NCBI RefSeq assembly: GCF_000010305.1
Contig: NC_012489.1
Location: 4,471,646-4,535,645 of the forward strand
Source of the DNA: Gemmatimonas aurantiaca T-27
GTDB lineage: Bacteria; Gemmatimonadota; Gemmatimonadetes; Gemmatimonadales; Gemmatimonadaceae
DNA: 64,000 bases
Direction of reading: 5' to 3'
The notes under the pieces are model-generated. The model was not told the DNA's origin, ran no database searches, and was given only the letters and a program-made list of their open reading frames with translations. The translations under genes and the position numbers were made by a program. Below are positions 1 to 10,200 of this stretch, in pieces. Each line of letters starts with the position of its first letter. Position 1 is the first letter of the stretch.

Positions 1-657
1 CAAATCCAGCACCACGCGGGCAGGTGCGCTGACCAACGCGTCCCGCAGCGCCACTTCAGCGCGCGAGGAATAGCGGGTGGCGGTGGGCATCGTCACCACC
101 AAAATGCTGTCGGCGGTGCGCTCGACCGAGATCTCACCAGCGGCCACATCAGCCGCACTCCCACGATCGGCCGTGCCAGCCGCCTGCAGCGGTTCGACCC
201 GCGTGAGGGGATCGTTGAGTGCGGCCAGAAACCGGGCGTAGGCCACCTGCAACAGCGCGGGATCCTGCGCCCGCCGCACCAAGGTCACCGCACGGATGAA
301 TGCCGAATCGAAGGGCGCGCCGCGCACCGCCACCGCGGGATGATGCAGCGACACGAGGTGCCACACGTGTGTGAGCTGCACCAGACGCGCCACACCCGCC
401 GAATCTGATGCTGCTGGATCGGGCTCGGGATCGGCCGGCGCATCGGGCATGCTGACACGAGGCGTTTCGATCGGCCGTTCGATCAGCTCGGTCGATGGGC
501 CGGCCGGCGTGGCAGACTTGCCGAGTGCACCACCCAATGGCTGGCACGCGGCCAGTGTCAGGAACGCCGTGGCGCACAGCAGCCGTGGAAGCGCTCGCGG
601 GAATACTCGCGGAAGCGGGTACCGCGCTGGGGCTGGTCGCAGATCGCGAAGTGGCAT
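1..657 (-). CDS. S41-family (C-terminal-processing-like) protease lipoprotein, 3' end cut off by window
   Basis: The minus frame is open from an ATG at 657 to the window edge (219 codons, no stop), so only the N-terminal part is present. A signal peptide ending in a lipobox (LTLAAC, about residues 29-34) predicts an outer-membrane or periplasmic lipoprotein. The next 60 residues (start LVQLTHVWHLVSLHHPAV) look like the N-terminal helical region found in S41 peptidase-like proteins, and the last residues (RVVLDL) match the start of the S41 core strand that usually continues as DLRxNxGG. The catalytic Ser/Lys lie outside the window, so activity cannot be judged. It is divergent from the alaX-like gene with a 47 bp gap. 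S41 membership is an inference from the partial sequence. Confidence 0.6.
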   Translation of the reverse strand, partial: MPLRDLRPAPARYPLPRVFPRALPRLLCATAFLTLAACQPLGGALGKSATPAGPSTELIERPIETPRVSMPDAPADPEPDPAASDSAGVARLVQLTHVWHLVSLHHPAVAVRGAPFDSAFIRAVTLVRRAQDPALLQVAYARFLAALNDPLTRVEPLQAAGTADRGSAADVAAGEISVERTADSILVVTMPTATRYSSRAEVALRDALVSAPARVVLDL

Positions 658-704
658 ATTGCCTAAGATACTCCACTGTCCGGATCTGCCACCTGCCTCC
701 GCTC

Positions 705-1937
705 ATGTCTGAATCGTCTGCCGCTTCGTCGACGGGTTCCTCCGCCACCGCGCGACTCTATTACGACGACGCCACCCTGGCTCGTTTCAGTGCCACCGTG
801 ACCGGCGTCGCTGGCGATGGACGGATCGTCTATCTCGATCGCTCGGCGTTCTATCCCACATCGGGCGGACAGCCACACGACCTGGGATGGCTGGCGGATA
901 TTTCCGTGGTGGATGTGGTGGACGAAGACGAACGTGTGGCGCATCACCTGGCCGAACCGCTGGGGCTGCCGATTGGCGCGATGGTAGTGGGGTTGGTGGA
1001 TATGGCACGCCGCTTTGATCACATGCAGCAGCATACCGGGCAGCACCTGCTGTCAGCGCTGATGGCTGATCGGTACGGATGGCCCACCGTCAGTGTGCAC
1101 TTCGGCGACATCACTTCCACGGTGGATGTGGCGGCGGCCGAGGTGACACCGGCGCAGTTGATCGAGATCGAGCAGCGGGCCAACGCGCTGGCACTCGACA
1201 ATCTCGAAGTATCGGTGAGCTATGAAGACGCTGAAACGGCGTCGGGGCTGCGCAAGGCCAGTGATCGATCGGGCACGCTGCGCATCGTGACCATCGACGG
1301 ACTCGATCGCAGTGCCTGTGGTGGCACACATGTGGCGCGCACGGCGGAAATCGGCGCCGTGTTGTTGCGCCGCGCCGAACGCACCCGCGGGCATACACGC
1401 ATCGAGTTTGTTTGCGGACATCGTGCGGTGCAACGCGCACGACTCGACGCGGATCTGCTCACGCGGGCTGCACGACCGCTGTCGGCCGCACCCCACGACG
1501 TGCCGGCACTGGTCGAACAGATGCAGCAGCGTCTGCAGGATCTCGAACGGGAGCTCAAGCGCACCACGCTCGCACTCGCGGCGCACGACGCACTCGCGCA
1601 TTGGAATGCCGCCATACCCGACGCCAACGGTGTGCGCCGTGTGCGTCTCACCGTGAATGGTGCGGTGAAAGACTCCGAAGCCCTGGCCCAACAACTCACC
1701 GCGCGCGGTGGTTGTGTGGTGTTGGTGACAAGCGCCACGGTGGGTGGAGTACTGCTCGCAACGGCCGACGATGTGTCCATCGACGCGGGGCAGCAACTCC
1801 GCGCCGCATTGCAATCCGTCGGCGGCCGTGGTGGTGGTTCTCCGCGTGTCGCGCAGGGAGCCGTCCCCGGCGGCAGCGATGGGAATGCGCATCTGCGCGA
1901 AACCCTGGACGCGGTCGCCCGTATGCTCGGGTTCTAG
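705..1937 (+). CDS. Alanyl-tRNA editing protein (AlaX-like, with DHHA1-type C-terminus)
   Basis: Predicted trans-editing hydrolase that clears Ser (or Gly) from mischarged tRNA-Ala in the cytoplasm. The 410-residue product has the AlaRS second-additional/editing fold. The zinc-site histidines sit in QQHTGQHLLSAL (H110, H114) and the Cys/His pair in SACGGTHV (C205, H209). A coiled linker (about 270-310) leads to a DHHA1-like Gly-rich C-terminus (GGRGGGSPRVAQGA), which matches the long AlaX-L architecture. The frame is open upstream to 495, but that stretch overlaps the divergent lipoprotein gene, so the ATG at 705 is preferred. No aminoacylation domain is present, so this is not AlaRS itself. 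Confidence 0.85.
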   Translation: MSESSAASSTGSSATARLYYDDATLARFSATVTGVAGDGRIVYLDRSAFYPTSGGQPHDLGWLADISVVDVVDEDERVAHHLAEPLGLPIGAMVVGLVDMARRFDHMQQHTGQHLLSALMADRYGWPTVSVHFGDITSTVDVAAAEVTPAQLIEIEQRANALALDNLEVSVSYEDAETASGLRKASDRSGTLRIVTIDGLDRSACGGTHVARTAEIGAVLLRRAERTRGHTRIEFVCGHRAVQRARLDADLLTRAARPLSAAPHDVPALVEQMQQRLQDLERELKRTTLALAAHDALAHWNAAIPDANGVRRVRLTVNGAVKDSEALAQQLTARGGCVVLVTSATVGGVLLATADDVSIDAGQQLRAALQSVGGRGGGSPRVAQGAVPGGSDGNAHLRETLDAVARMLGF

Positions 1938-1994
1938 CCGACGCGCGCCGTCCTCCATGGCGAAGTGTCGGCCCCCTTCACCGTGGAGTCATAG

Positions 1995-2753
1995 ATGCCG
2001 TTCACCATCGCTCGTTCCGTGCGTCGCGCCGTCGCGTCGCCTGTTGTCTTCGCCGCTGCTATGGCAACTATTGCCACAGCGAGTCTCGCCACGTCTGCCA
2101 CTGCGCAGGGTACGCGGTTCGGGACGCTGGCCGGCCCGGCACTCACCTCCATCACCGATCTCGACAAGTCCGCCGATGTCGGCATGGACGTGCTCACCAG
2201 CAAGAGCCGCATCGGTCTGCAGGGTGGCCTCTTCGCCACCATTCCCGTGAAGGGCGCGCTGTCGCTGCAGCCCGAAGTGCACTACTCGCAGAAGGGCGGG
2301 AAGCTCGAGACGAACATGGAAATGCCGGAAGAACTCGATGGCACGGACGGCCTCACGATGGGATTTCGTCTGGCCTATGTGGAGATCCCGGTGCTGGCGC
2401 GGATCGACCTCGGCAACCGCAACAGTTGGCATCCGTTCGTGACCTTTGGTCCGTCGTTTTCCATGCGGGCCTCATGCAAGGTGAGTCTCGAGGTGGGCGG
2501 AGCCGGATCGATGAGCACCGGCTGTGACGAGGGTGACCTGGGCGAAGAAGGCGAGGCGGCATCCCGTGATCCGTTCTCCAAGACCGATATCAGCGGAATC
2601 GCCGGCGCCGGCTTGACGGGATCGCTGCTGGGCCGCTCCGTATTTGTGCAGGCGCGATACAGCCAGGGCTTCTCCTCGATTGCCAAGGAGTCGACGGCCA
2701 ACGTATCGCCAAAGAACCGGGGCTTTTCAGTGGTGTTCGGCCTCGGGTTCTAA
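1995..2753 (+). CDS. Outer-membrane beta-barrel protein (PorT-like)
   Basis: The 252-residue exported protein has a cleavable signal peptide (cleavage probably after ATSATA, about residue 37). Alternating hydrophobic strands follow, including one typical of small barrels (LSLQPEVHYSQKGGK), and the protein ends in an aromatic residue (VVFGLGF), as expected for BAM recognition. An acidic, cysteine-containing loop (about 160-190, CKVSLEVGG to CDEGDLGEEGE) could form a disulfide in a surface loop. No enzymatic motif is visible. It lies 57 bp downstream of the AlaX-like gene, and the next gene follows almost without a gap. The exact role is unknown. Confidence 0.75.
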   Translation: MPFTIARSVRRAVASPVVFAAAMATIATASLATSATAQGTRFGTLAGPALTSITDLDKSADVGMDVLTSKSRIGLQGGLFATIPVKGALSLQPEVHYSQKGGKLETNMEMPEELDGTDGLTMGFRLAYVEIPVLARIDLGNRNSWHPFVTFGPSFSMRASCKVSLEVGGAGSMSTGCDEGDLGEEGEAASRDPFSKTDISGIAGAGLTGSLLGRSVFVQARYSQGFSSIAKESTANVSPKNRGFSVVFGLGF

Positions 2754-2774
2754 TTGCCCCCTCTGGCCACACCC

Positions 2775-3320
2775 ATGCCAATCCCCCGTCCAGCCAGCAC
2801 CGAATTTGCCCCTTGGGCGCAGACGTATATCGATTCAACTGATTCGATACTGTCTTCTGAAGGATACGATAATGTCGCTACATTACTGGAGCGACAGCCT
2901 CAGAAATTGCGGGAACTGCTGACCGGGGCACCGGCCGATATCGGTGGGTTTGCCTATGCTCCCGACAAATGGACGTTGGGCGAATCCCTGCTGCACGTGG
3001 CCGACACGGAGCGAGTCTTTGCCTACCGCTTGCTCCGCGTCGCCCGCGCGGACACCACGCCACTCCCCGGTTTCGACCAGGATGCCTGGGTGCCGGAAAG
3101 CCGATCCGCGCGGCGACCGCTCGACAGCATTCTGGCGGAACTGGAGTCGGTGCGGGCCGCCACGCTGGCGCTCGTGCATTCACTCGATGCCACGGCGCTG
3201 ACGCGGGTGGGGGTCGCTTCCAACCATGCGGTCTCGGCCACCGCGCTCATCTGGATGATCACCGGCCATATGGCGCACCATCACGGGATCACTCGCGACC
3301 GGTATCTGGCCGCGCGCTGA
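2775..3320 (+). CDS. DinB-family putative metal-dependent hydrolase/thiol transferase
   Basis: The 181-residue protein belongs to the DinB/YfiT four-helix fold, whose characterised members are metal-dependent thiol transferases or hydrolases. The three usual metal-ligand histidines appear to be present: one in ESLLHVADTE and the pair in ITGHMAHHHGIT. Trp-Thr in KWTLGE precedes the first His, as in the family. A TTG at 2754 directly after the preceding stop would add seven residues; the ATG at 2775 is preferred because the family begins near the SxxFAPWAxxYID helix. The substrate cannot be read from the sequence. Confidence 0.8.
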   Translation: MPIPRPASTEFAPWAQTYIDSTDSILSSEGYDNVATLLERQPQKLRELLTGAPADIGGFAYAPDKWTLGESLLHVADTERVFAYRLLRVARADTTPLPGFDQDAWVPESRSARRPLDSILAELESVRAATLALVHSLDATALTRVGVASNHAVSATALIWMITGHMAHHHGITRDRYLAAR

Positions 3321-3429
3321 CCAGAGCGCGCGGCAATCCGGGGGCCGTTTCCGAAGCGGACCTTGGCTAGATTTGGGGGCTGCGGCGCGTCGGGATTCGA
3401 TGGCGAATCTCGCGCGCCCACCCCGAATC

Positions 3430-3449
3430 GGCCCCACTGTGGGGCCTTT
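3430..3449 (+). terminator. GC hairpin with short T run in front of tkt
   Basis: A 7-bp perfect stem (GGCCCCA/TGGGGCC) with a 3-nt loop is followed by TTT. It ends about 25 nt before the transketolase GTG. It could terminate the DinB transcript or act in the tkt leader. No alternative pairing or leader peptide was recognised. Confidence 0.35.
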
Positions 3450-3473
3450 GCCTGATCCCTCCGGAGCGCTTTC

Positions 3474-5519
3474 GTGTCCGCGTCACCCTCTGCGTCTTCT
3501 GCTGGTTTGTCCGTTCCTGCCGCATCGCCCGAGACCGTGCGTCTGGCGATCGACACCGTCCGCACACTGGCCATGGACGCTGTCCAGGCGGCCGAGTCCG
3601 GGCACCCCGGCACACCGATGGCGCTGGCGCCGTTGGCGTATGCGCTCTATGCAAAACATCTGCGGCACGATCCGGCCGCACCGGATTGGGCTGACCGTGA
3701 CCGCTTTGTCTTGTCAGTGGGTCACGCATCGATGCTGCTGTACGGCACGCTGCACCTGGCCGGCTACGATCTCTCGCTCGAAGAGATCAAGCACTTCCGT
3801 CAGTGGGACAGCCTGACGCCGGGACACCCCGAAGTGCACCACACCAAGGGTGTGGAAACCACCACCGGTCCGCTCGGACAGGGTGTGGCCAATGCCGTTG
3901 GATTTGCCGTCGCGGAAGCACATCTCGCGGCCACGTTCAATCGTGAAGGCCATGCGATCGTCGATCACTACACGTACTTCATCGCCGGCGATGGCTGCCT
4001 CATGGAAGGCATCTCGCACGAAGCGGCGAGCTTCGCGGGCCACATGCAGCTCGGCAAGCTGATCGGCTTTTTCGATGACAACGGCATCACGATCGATGGC
4101 AGCACGTCACTGACCTGCAGTGATGATGCCGCCAAGCGCTTCGAATCGTATGGCTGGCAGGTGCTGCACATCGCCGACGTGAACGATCTTGCGGCCATCG
4201 ATGCGGCGATCGCGGAAGCGAAGGCCGACACGCAGCGTCCGTCGATGATCATCACGAAGACGCACATCGGTTTTGGTTCACCGAATCGTCAGGACACCGC
4301 CAAGGCTCACGGCGAACCGCTCGGCAAGGACGAAATCACGCTCACCAAGCAGGCGTACGCCTGGCCGGGCACCGAGCCGTTTTTTGTGCCCGATGCCGCG
4401 CTCGCACATTGGCGTGAAGCCGCTGCTGCGCGTGGCGCCACACATGCCGACTGGAAGCAGACGTGGAGCGCGTATGAAGCCGCGCACCCGGAACTGGCCA
4501 CCGAACTCTCGCGTCGTCTCGAGGGCAAGCTGCCCGCATCACTCGATGCGGCGTTCCCCACCTTCGACGCGAAGAGCGGCAATGTGGCCAGCCGCGCGGC
4601 GAGTGGTGTGGTGGTGAATGCCATCGCGCCGGTGCTGCCGGAGCTCATCGGCGGCAGCGCCGACCTGTCGGGTTCCAACCTCACGACCGTGAAGGGTGCG
4701 CCGCTGTTCTCGGGCGCGAATCCGGCCGGCCGCAATTTCCCGTTCGGCATTCGCGAGCACGCGATGGGCGCGATCATGAACGGTATGGGCCTGCACGGCG
4801 GTGTCATTCCGTACGGCGGTACGTTCCTCGTGTTCAGCGACTACATGCGTCCGGCCATTCGCCTGGCCGCGCTGATGGGTGTGCAGGCCATCTACGTGTT
4901 CACGCATGATTCGATCGGTCTGGGCGAAGACGGCCCGACGCACCAGCCGGTTGAGCATCTCGCCGCGTTGCGCTGCATTCCGAATCTGCTCGTGCTGCGC
5001 CCGGCCGATGCCGACGAAGTGAACGAAGCCTGGCGCACCGCGTTGCATCATCGCAGCGGCCCGTCGGCCATCGTGCTCACGCGTCAGAAGCTGTCGTACT
5101 TCGGCGAACCGGCGCGCGCCAGGACCGGTGTGCCGCAGGGTGCATATGTGGTGGCCGATGCCGCCGGTCGCGCACCGAACGTGGTGCTGCTGGCCAGTGG
5201 TTCCGAAGTGGAGATCGCCATTGCCGCGCGCGAGAAGCTGTCGGGCGAAGGCATTCATGCACGCGTGGTGAGCTGTGCCAGCCTCGAGCTGTTCGCGCAG
5301 CAGCCGGTGGAGTACCGCAATCATGTGCTGCCGGCCGGTGTGCCGCGCGTGGCCGTGGAAGCCGCGCATCCGATGCCGTGGTATCGCTGGGTCGGTGATA
5401 CCGGTGCCATTGTCGGTATCGAGCGCTTCGGCGCCAGCGCACCGTATCAGGTGCTGTACGAGAAGTTTGGCATCACGGTCGACAACGTGGTGCGTACGGC
5501 CAAGTCGGTGCTCTCCTAA
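3474..5519 (+). CDS. tkt: Transketolase
   Basis: Thiamine-diphosphate enzyme of the non-oxidative pentose phosphate pathway, moving two-carbon ketol units between sugar phosphates. At 681 residues it has the usual full length. Visible motifs are the N-terminal active-site loop [16 protein letters not shown], the donor-phosphate/His region ([12 protein letters not shown]), the ThDP diphosphate/metal motif ([14 protein letters not shown] with DDNGITIDG about 30 residues on), the pyrimidine-domain start ([13 protein letters not shown]) and the C-terminal domain ([18 protein letters not shown]). The start is GTG at 3474; there is no better in-frame ATG before the conserved region. It also supplies erythrose-4-phosphate, the substrate of the DAHP synthase encoded near 54 kb. 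A strong hairpin follows. Confidence 0.97.
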   Translation: MSASPSASSAGLSVPAASPETVRLAIDTVRTLAMDAVQAAESGHPGTPMALAPLAYALYAKHLRHDPAAPDWADRDRFVLSVGHASMLLYGTLHLAGYDLSLEEIKHFRQWDSLTPGHPEVHHTKGVETTTGPLGQGVANAVGFAVAEAHLAATFNREGHAIVDHYTYFIAGDGCLMEGISHEAASFAGHMQLGKLIGFFDDNGITIDGSTSLTCSDDAAKRFESYGWQVLHIADVNDLAAIDAAIAEAKADTQRPSMIITKTHIGFGSPNRQDTAKAHGEPLGKDEITLTKQAYAWPGTEPFFVPDAALAHWREAAAARGATHADWKQTWSAYEAAHPELATELSRRLEGKLPASLDAAFPTFDAKSGNVASRAASGVVVNAIAPVLPELIGGSADLSGSNLTTVKGAPLFSGANPAGRNFPFGIREHAMGAIMNGMGLHGGVIPYGGTFLVFSDYMRPAIRLAALMGVQAIYVFTHDSIGLGEDGPTHQPVEHLAALRCIPNLLVLRPADADEVNEAWRTALHHRSGPSAIVLTRQKLSYFGEPARARTGVPQGAYVVADAAGRAPNVVLLASGSEVEIAIAAREKLSGEGIHARVVSCASLELFAQQPVEYRNHVLPAGVPRVAVEAAHPMPWYRWVGDTGAIVGIERFGASAPYQVLYEKFGITVDNVVRTAKSVLS

Positions 5520-5560
5520 CAACACGACGTGTAACACACGACGCACAACACGCTCAATGC

Positions 5561-5595
5561 AAAGCGGGCCCGGGAGATTGTCCCGGGCCCGCTTT
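5561..5595. terminator. Perfect 15-bp bidirectional terminator between tkt and susD-like gene
   Basis: The stem AAAGCGGGCCCGGGA and its exact complement are separated by GATTG. The A/T runs form the base of the stem, so either strand ends its hairpin in UUU. It sits between convergent genes and probably serves both. Confidence 0.85.
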
Positions 5596-5638
5596 GTCAT
5601 TCACCTCTCAGGCCGTTACTCGCAGCCGGAGACTGCCG

Positions 5639-7237
5639 TTACGGGCATCGCGCCAAGCCTGTCGCCGGGCAACGCTCCGGATCACGTGCCGGTGCGCTGG
5701 ACTGACCACCGGGGCCGCCAAAGGTGTAGAGCGGAAGACGCAGCGTCTGCAGCTCACGGCCCGGAATCGGCAGTTGCACCGGTGTGTTCTCTGGCAACGT
5801 CTGCCAGCCACGGGCATCGAGGAATGCGATGACACCGTTCACACCCATGCCTTCGATGCCCTTCTCGTAACGCAGAGCATCCCACAGGCTGCCGCAGCCA
5901 CCGGCTTCCTTGCGCGGTACGCAGCCGGGTTCATTCGGCGGCCCATCGAGCGTGACCGGCGGCAACTGGCCGTTGGCCACACGCGACTTGTTGATGAGCG
6001 GCACAGCTTCTGCAGCACGACCCAGTCGGATGAGCGCCTCGGCCTTGAGCAGATCCATCTCTGCCACTGTCATCGCGACCTGCGGGCCGGTCTGCCACGT
6101 CACATTGGTACCGGCACGCAGGAAGTAGTAGTGCGACCAGCGATAGCTACCACGGTCGGCGGCAAAGATGTTGTTCAAGTTGTAGCCGGCATACTTGCCC
6201 GGCGTGGCCGGTCCCCCCGCGCCCTGAATGCGGCGGTCCTTCGTGCGCATCTGGAACGGCTGACGCGCATCGTTGGCCGTCGCCACCCAGTTCCTCCAGC
6301 CATCCGAGGAGTCGGCGGGGCCGATGAGCCAGTAGCTCGGGCGACCGAAGTCGGACGGACGGCCCGCGGTGCGAAGACGTGCCACCAGGCGCTTCCAGTC
6401 ATCCCACAGGATGTCCGGCTGGGCCGTCGGCGTGTAGTCCGCGATGATGCCAGCGTCCACGCGACGGATCACTTCCGCCCAGTTCACCGCTGCGCGCTCC
6501 GCACGCGAGCGCGCGTTGTACACCAGAATGCGTGCCGCATACGAGTTGGCGAAGCGCACGAACTGGTCCTTGGTCATCGCCTGGAACAGCCACGACTCCA
6601 CCGGGAACGTCATGGTGGGATTCGCGTTGGCGATCGCAATGGCAGAATCGAGCTGCTTGATGGCAAACGGCGCGATGTCCTTGTACTCGGTGAACTGCGG
6701 CGTCGTCATCGTATCGAGCTGGGTGAACTCGTCGATGATGGGCCCCTTGTCGAAATAAAAGGCCACGTGACCGTACGACAGGCCCTGCATCAGCTTGCCC
6801 ATCGCCTTGGCACGCGCGGTGCGCGTCGCGTTCTCGATCACCAGTCCGTTGTTCACGGCGCTGACCACGTCGTTCACCGATGAGATCGTGCGATAGAGCT
6901 GGTACCACGGCTGTTCGTTGACCAGTCGGCGCACATTCACCGGGCTGTTGTTCCAGCCGATGCGTGGCTCCGCCGACATTTCGAGCTGACCGAAGTCGGC
7001 AAATCCCGACGTGATTTCGCGGGCCATCGTGCTGAACGCCCATGCCGGATAGTCGTCATGGCCAGCCACCGGCCACCACGTACGGAACGACGAGGCCACA
7101 AAGGTCTCGGTGGTGAGCGCCTGTGCGGTGGCACGGGCGGCATCAGGCCGATTCGGGTTCACCACATCGAGGTCCTGACAGGACGCTGCGATGAGGGTAA
7201 GACCGATTGGCAGTGCGAACTTCTTGAGTGCTGTCAT
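5639..7237 (-). CDS. SusD/RagB-family nutrient-binding outer-membrane lipoprotein
   Basis: Surface lipoprotein that forms the lid of a SusC-type channel and captures substrate outside the cell. The 532-residue product has a lipobox (LTLIAASC, Cys about residue 20) followed by the family's acidic DLDVVNPNRPD segment. TPR-like helices follow, including an AEALIRLGRAAEAVPLIN helix pair near residue 400, and a C-terminal RRxxLWDALRYEKGIEG-type region. It lies 16 bp downstream of the SusC gene in the same operon. Glycan and peptide (RagAB) systems share this fold; nothing in the sequence settles the substrate. Confidence 0.92.
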   Translation of the reverse strand: MTALKKFALPIGLTLIAASCQDLDVVNPNRPDAARATAQALTTETFVASSFRTWWPVAGHDDYPAWAFSTMAREITSGFADFGQLEMSAEPRIGWNNSPVNVRRLVNEQPWYQLYRTISSVNDVVSAVNNGLVIENATRTARAKAMGKLMQGLSYGHVAFYFDKGPIIDEFTQLDTMTTPQFTEYKDIAPFAIKQLDSAIAIANANPTMTFPVESWLFQAMTKDQFVRFANSYAARILVYNARSRAERAAVNWAEVIRRVDAGIIADYTPTAQPDILWDDWKRLVARLRTAGRPSDFGRPSYWLIGPADSSDGWRNWVATANDARQPFQMRTKDRRIQGAGGPATPGKYAGYNLNNIFAADRGSYRWSHYYFLRAGTNVTWQTGPQVAMTVAEMDLLKAEALIRLGRAAEAVPLINKSRVANGQLPPVTLDGPPNEPGCVPRKEAGGCGSLWDALRYEKGIEGMGVNGVIAFLDARGWQTLPENTPVQLPIPGRELQTLRLPLYTFGGPGGQSSAPARDPERCPATGLARCP

Positions 7238-7253
7238 GTGAATGGCTCGTCGG

Positions 7254-10200
7254 TCAGAAGATGATCTCGACGCTGCCCGTCACCGTGCGATAGCGCGGAT
7301 AGGCAAAGCTGTCCAGACGATTGAGCACCGATCCGACTTCGGGATCGTAGCCCTTGTACTTGGTGAACGTGAGCATGTTGCGGCCGATGAGCGACAACGA
7401 CGCCTGGCTGGCGCCGAGGCGCGCGAGGGCGCCGCTGAAGCTGCTCGGCAGGCGATACTTGAGGGAGAGTTCACGAAGCTTCACGTAGCTCGCGTCTTCC
7501 ACGAAGTAGTCCGTCGGGCTGTTGGCGGCATACAGCGCCACGTAGTAGTCCGTCGGCTTCTTGAGCTCCTCCGGCTTGCCGGCCTGATCGACATCCGCGT
7601 GCCGGCCCCACTGATACATGCGCTGGCGCGTCTGGTTGTACACGTCGCCGCCCACCTGCGCGTCCCACAGCATGAACACCTGCAGGTTGCGCCAGCCGAT
7701 CGTGTTGGAGATACCGAAGCGGAAGTCGGGGTTACCATCACCCATGCGCTTCACCGCAGCGCTGCCGGTGGAATCGACGGCGGTGATGGGCTGACCCCAG
7801 CGATAGACGCCGGATCCGATCGTCACCGCGTCCGATGCCCACTTGCCGCTGGTGTAGCTGTTGCCGTTGCCGACGTAGACCAGCAGCCCTTCGTCGTTCA
7901 CCTGGAATTCGTTCGCACGAGCCTGCGCCGCGGCCGGCAGTTCGCTCGCGTCCTTGATGAAGCGGAAGCCATACATATTGCCGAGCGTTTCGTTGCCGCA
8001 ACGGAATCCAATCGTTCCCGTGGTGAAGCAGGGGAGATTGAAGTCGGTGATCTTGTTGCGGTTGCGGTCGGCCACGAGGCCGGCACGCCATGTGAAGTTC
8101 GGCTTGCGCACGAGCTGCGCCTCAAGCGTGCCTTCCCACGAATTGCCTTCCACCGTGCCCGCGTTCCGCCACTGGTTCGCGTATCCGAAGTAACCGGCCA
8201 GCGGTACCAGCAGGAGCTGATCGGTGGTCTTCTGCCGCGCCCGCGAGATCTGCAGCGAGTAGCGGTTCTTGAAGATGGCATCGAAACCGAATTCCGTTTC
8301 CTTCGAATATTCCGGCTTGAGGAAGCGGTTACCGAGGTTCGCCTTCACCAGACCGCCACCTTCGGTGAAGTTGTAGGTCTCGTACTGATCGGAGAAGTCA
8401 GGACGTCCGCCCGCGGTACCCTGCGAAGCGCGGATCTTGAAGTCGCTGATGAAGCCCTTGAACGGGAACCACGACTCTTCCGACATGCGATACGCCGCGC
8501 TGGCGCGGTAGTACCAGTTTTCCTGCTCTTCCGGGCCGAACAGCGAGCTGCCGTCGAGACGGGCCAGACCGTCGATGATCAGCTTGCCACGATAGTCGGT
8601 GGCCGCGCTGACAAAGAACGAATTGGTCTTGATGGTTTCGCTGTTGGACGACACGAAACGCACGGTGGCGTTGTTGAGCGCGTTCACACCGGGCGTGGCG
8701 AAGATCTCACCGCTGGCGTTGACCGTGTTGTTGGTCTCGCGCTCCATCAGGCCGCGCACCGTGGAGCGCAGCGTGAAGTCGCCGACCTTCTTGAGCAGGT
8801 TGGCCGACAGCGACGCGTTGAGCGCGTTGGTGATGCCGTTGAAACGCGAGATTGCGCCGGGGCCGCCATTGGCATAGCCCTCGGTCTTCACACCCTGGTC
8901 GAGGAAGAAGTTGTTGTCACGGTCCGAGCGATCGAAGCTCAGGTTGCCGTCCACCGTGAGCCAGGAGCGCGGGGTATACCGGCCCTCGAGGCTGCCCTGG
9001 AGGCGAGCACGGTTGCGATTGTTCTTCTCGGTGGAAAGCACATACAGCGGGTTCTCTTCACGGCCTTCGAAGTCGGGCTGGAAGATGTACTTCGTGCCGT
9101 CCGGGTCGGGCTGACGCAGGTCGACGTCGGGCGCCTGGTTGATCAGATCGAAGAACACGTCGCCGTACAGATTCTGACGCGTGGACTTGCTGTAGTACGA
9201 GCTGACACCGAACTGCAGATCGCTGCGCGGACGGTGATCGAGATTGAAACGGAAGTCGTTCTGGTCGTAGCGGCCGCTGTTGAGCACCACACCGTCTTCG
9301 CGCTGGTTCACGTAGGCGAAGAACCAGTTCGTCTTGCCACCGTTCTGCGCAATGTTGAGCGAGTTGCGCATGAAGTTGCCCGGATCGAAGAACCGGTCGA
9401 CCTGGTCATACGCCGTACCCGGCGCGTACGGACGATCCTGGAATCGCACAGGCAATGGTACACGCTGCTCACGCGGCACGAGCTGGCCGGCGGCATTGGT
9501 GTAGTTGCCGTTTGCGTCGGAGTAGTAGTAGTGGTTCTGAGCCCAATCCACCTTCCGCGCCAGCGAGTTCGAACCCCACTCGGAACGCACCGTGAACTTG
9601 GTGGTGCCTTCCGCGAGGCTGTTACCACGACGCGTGCGGATCTGAATGACGCCGGCCGAGGCGCGCGAGCCGTACAAGGACGCCGCTGCGGCACCCTTGA
9701 CCACTTCGACGCTCTCGATGTCCATCGACTGGAGGTCGGCGCTGGCCGCATCGAACGATGCCGACTGGATGACACCGTCCACCACCACCAGCGGTGAGTT
9801 GCTCTTGCTGATGGACGTCGGCGTACGGAGCTGAATGTTCGTGCCGCTACCGGCCTGGCCGGTGGGCACCACACTCACGCCGGCGATCTTGCCCTGAATC
9901 GTTTCCAGGGCGTTGGTGGCCGGCACGGGGGCGTCTTCTGCCGAGACGCGACCAACGGAGAACGGCACGCGTGTGCCGCTGGTCGGATCGACCACGCCGG
10001 TGGTGACCACGGCCTGGAGGTTCAGCGCCGCCGCATTCATCGTGAGGTCCAGCGTGAGCTGCTCTGTCCCCACCGTGATTCCCGAGCGAACCAGTCGTCG
10101 ATACCCCAATCGGATGGCTTCAAGGCCATAGCTGCCCGCAGGCACATTCACAAAGGTGTATCGTCCATCAGCATTGGTGCGGGCTTCGAGACGCGTGGTG

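Noticed and set aside
495-704. N-terminal extension of the AlaX-like protein
   Set aside because: It overlaps the divergent lipoprotein gene, has no family similarity and the ATG at 705 fits better.
7242-9797. An 851-codon open frame on the + strand, antisense to the SusC gene
   Set aside because: High GC and codon bias leave long open frames opposite real genes. The SusC protein has clear domains and this frame shows none.
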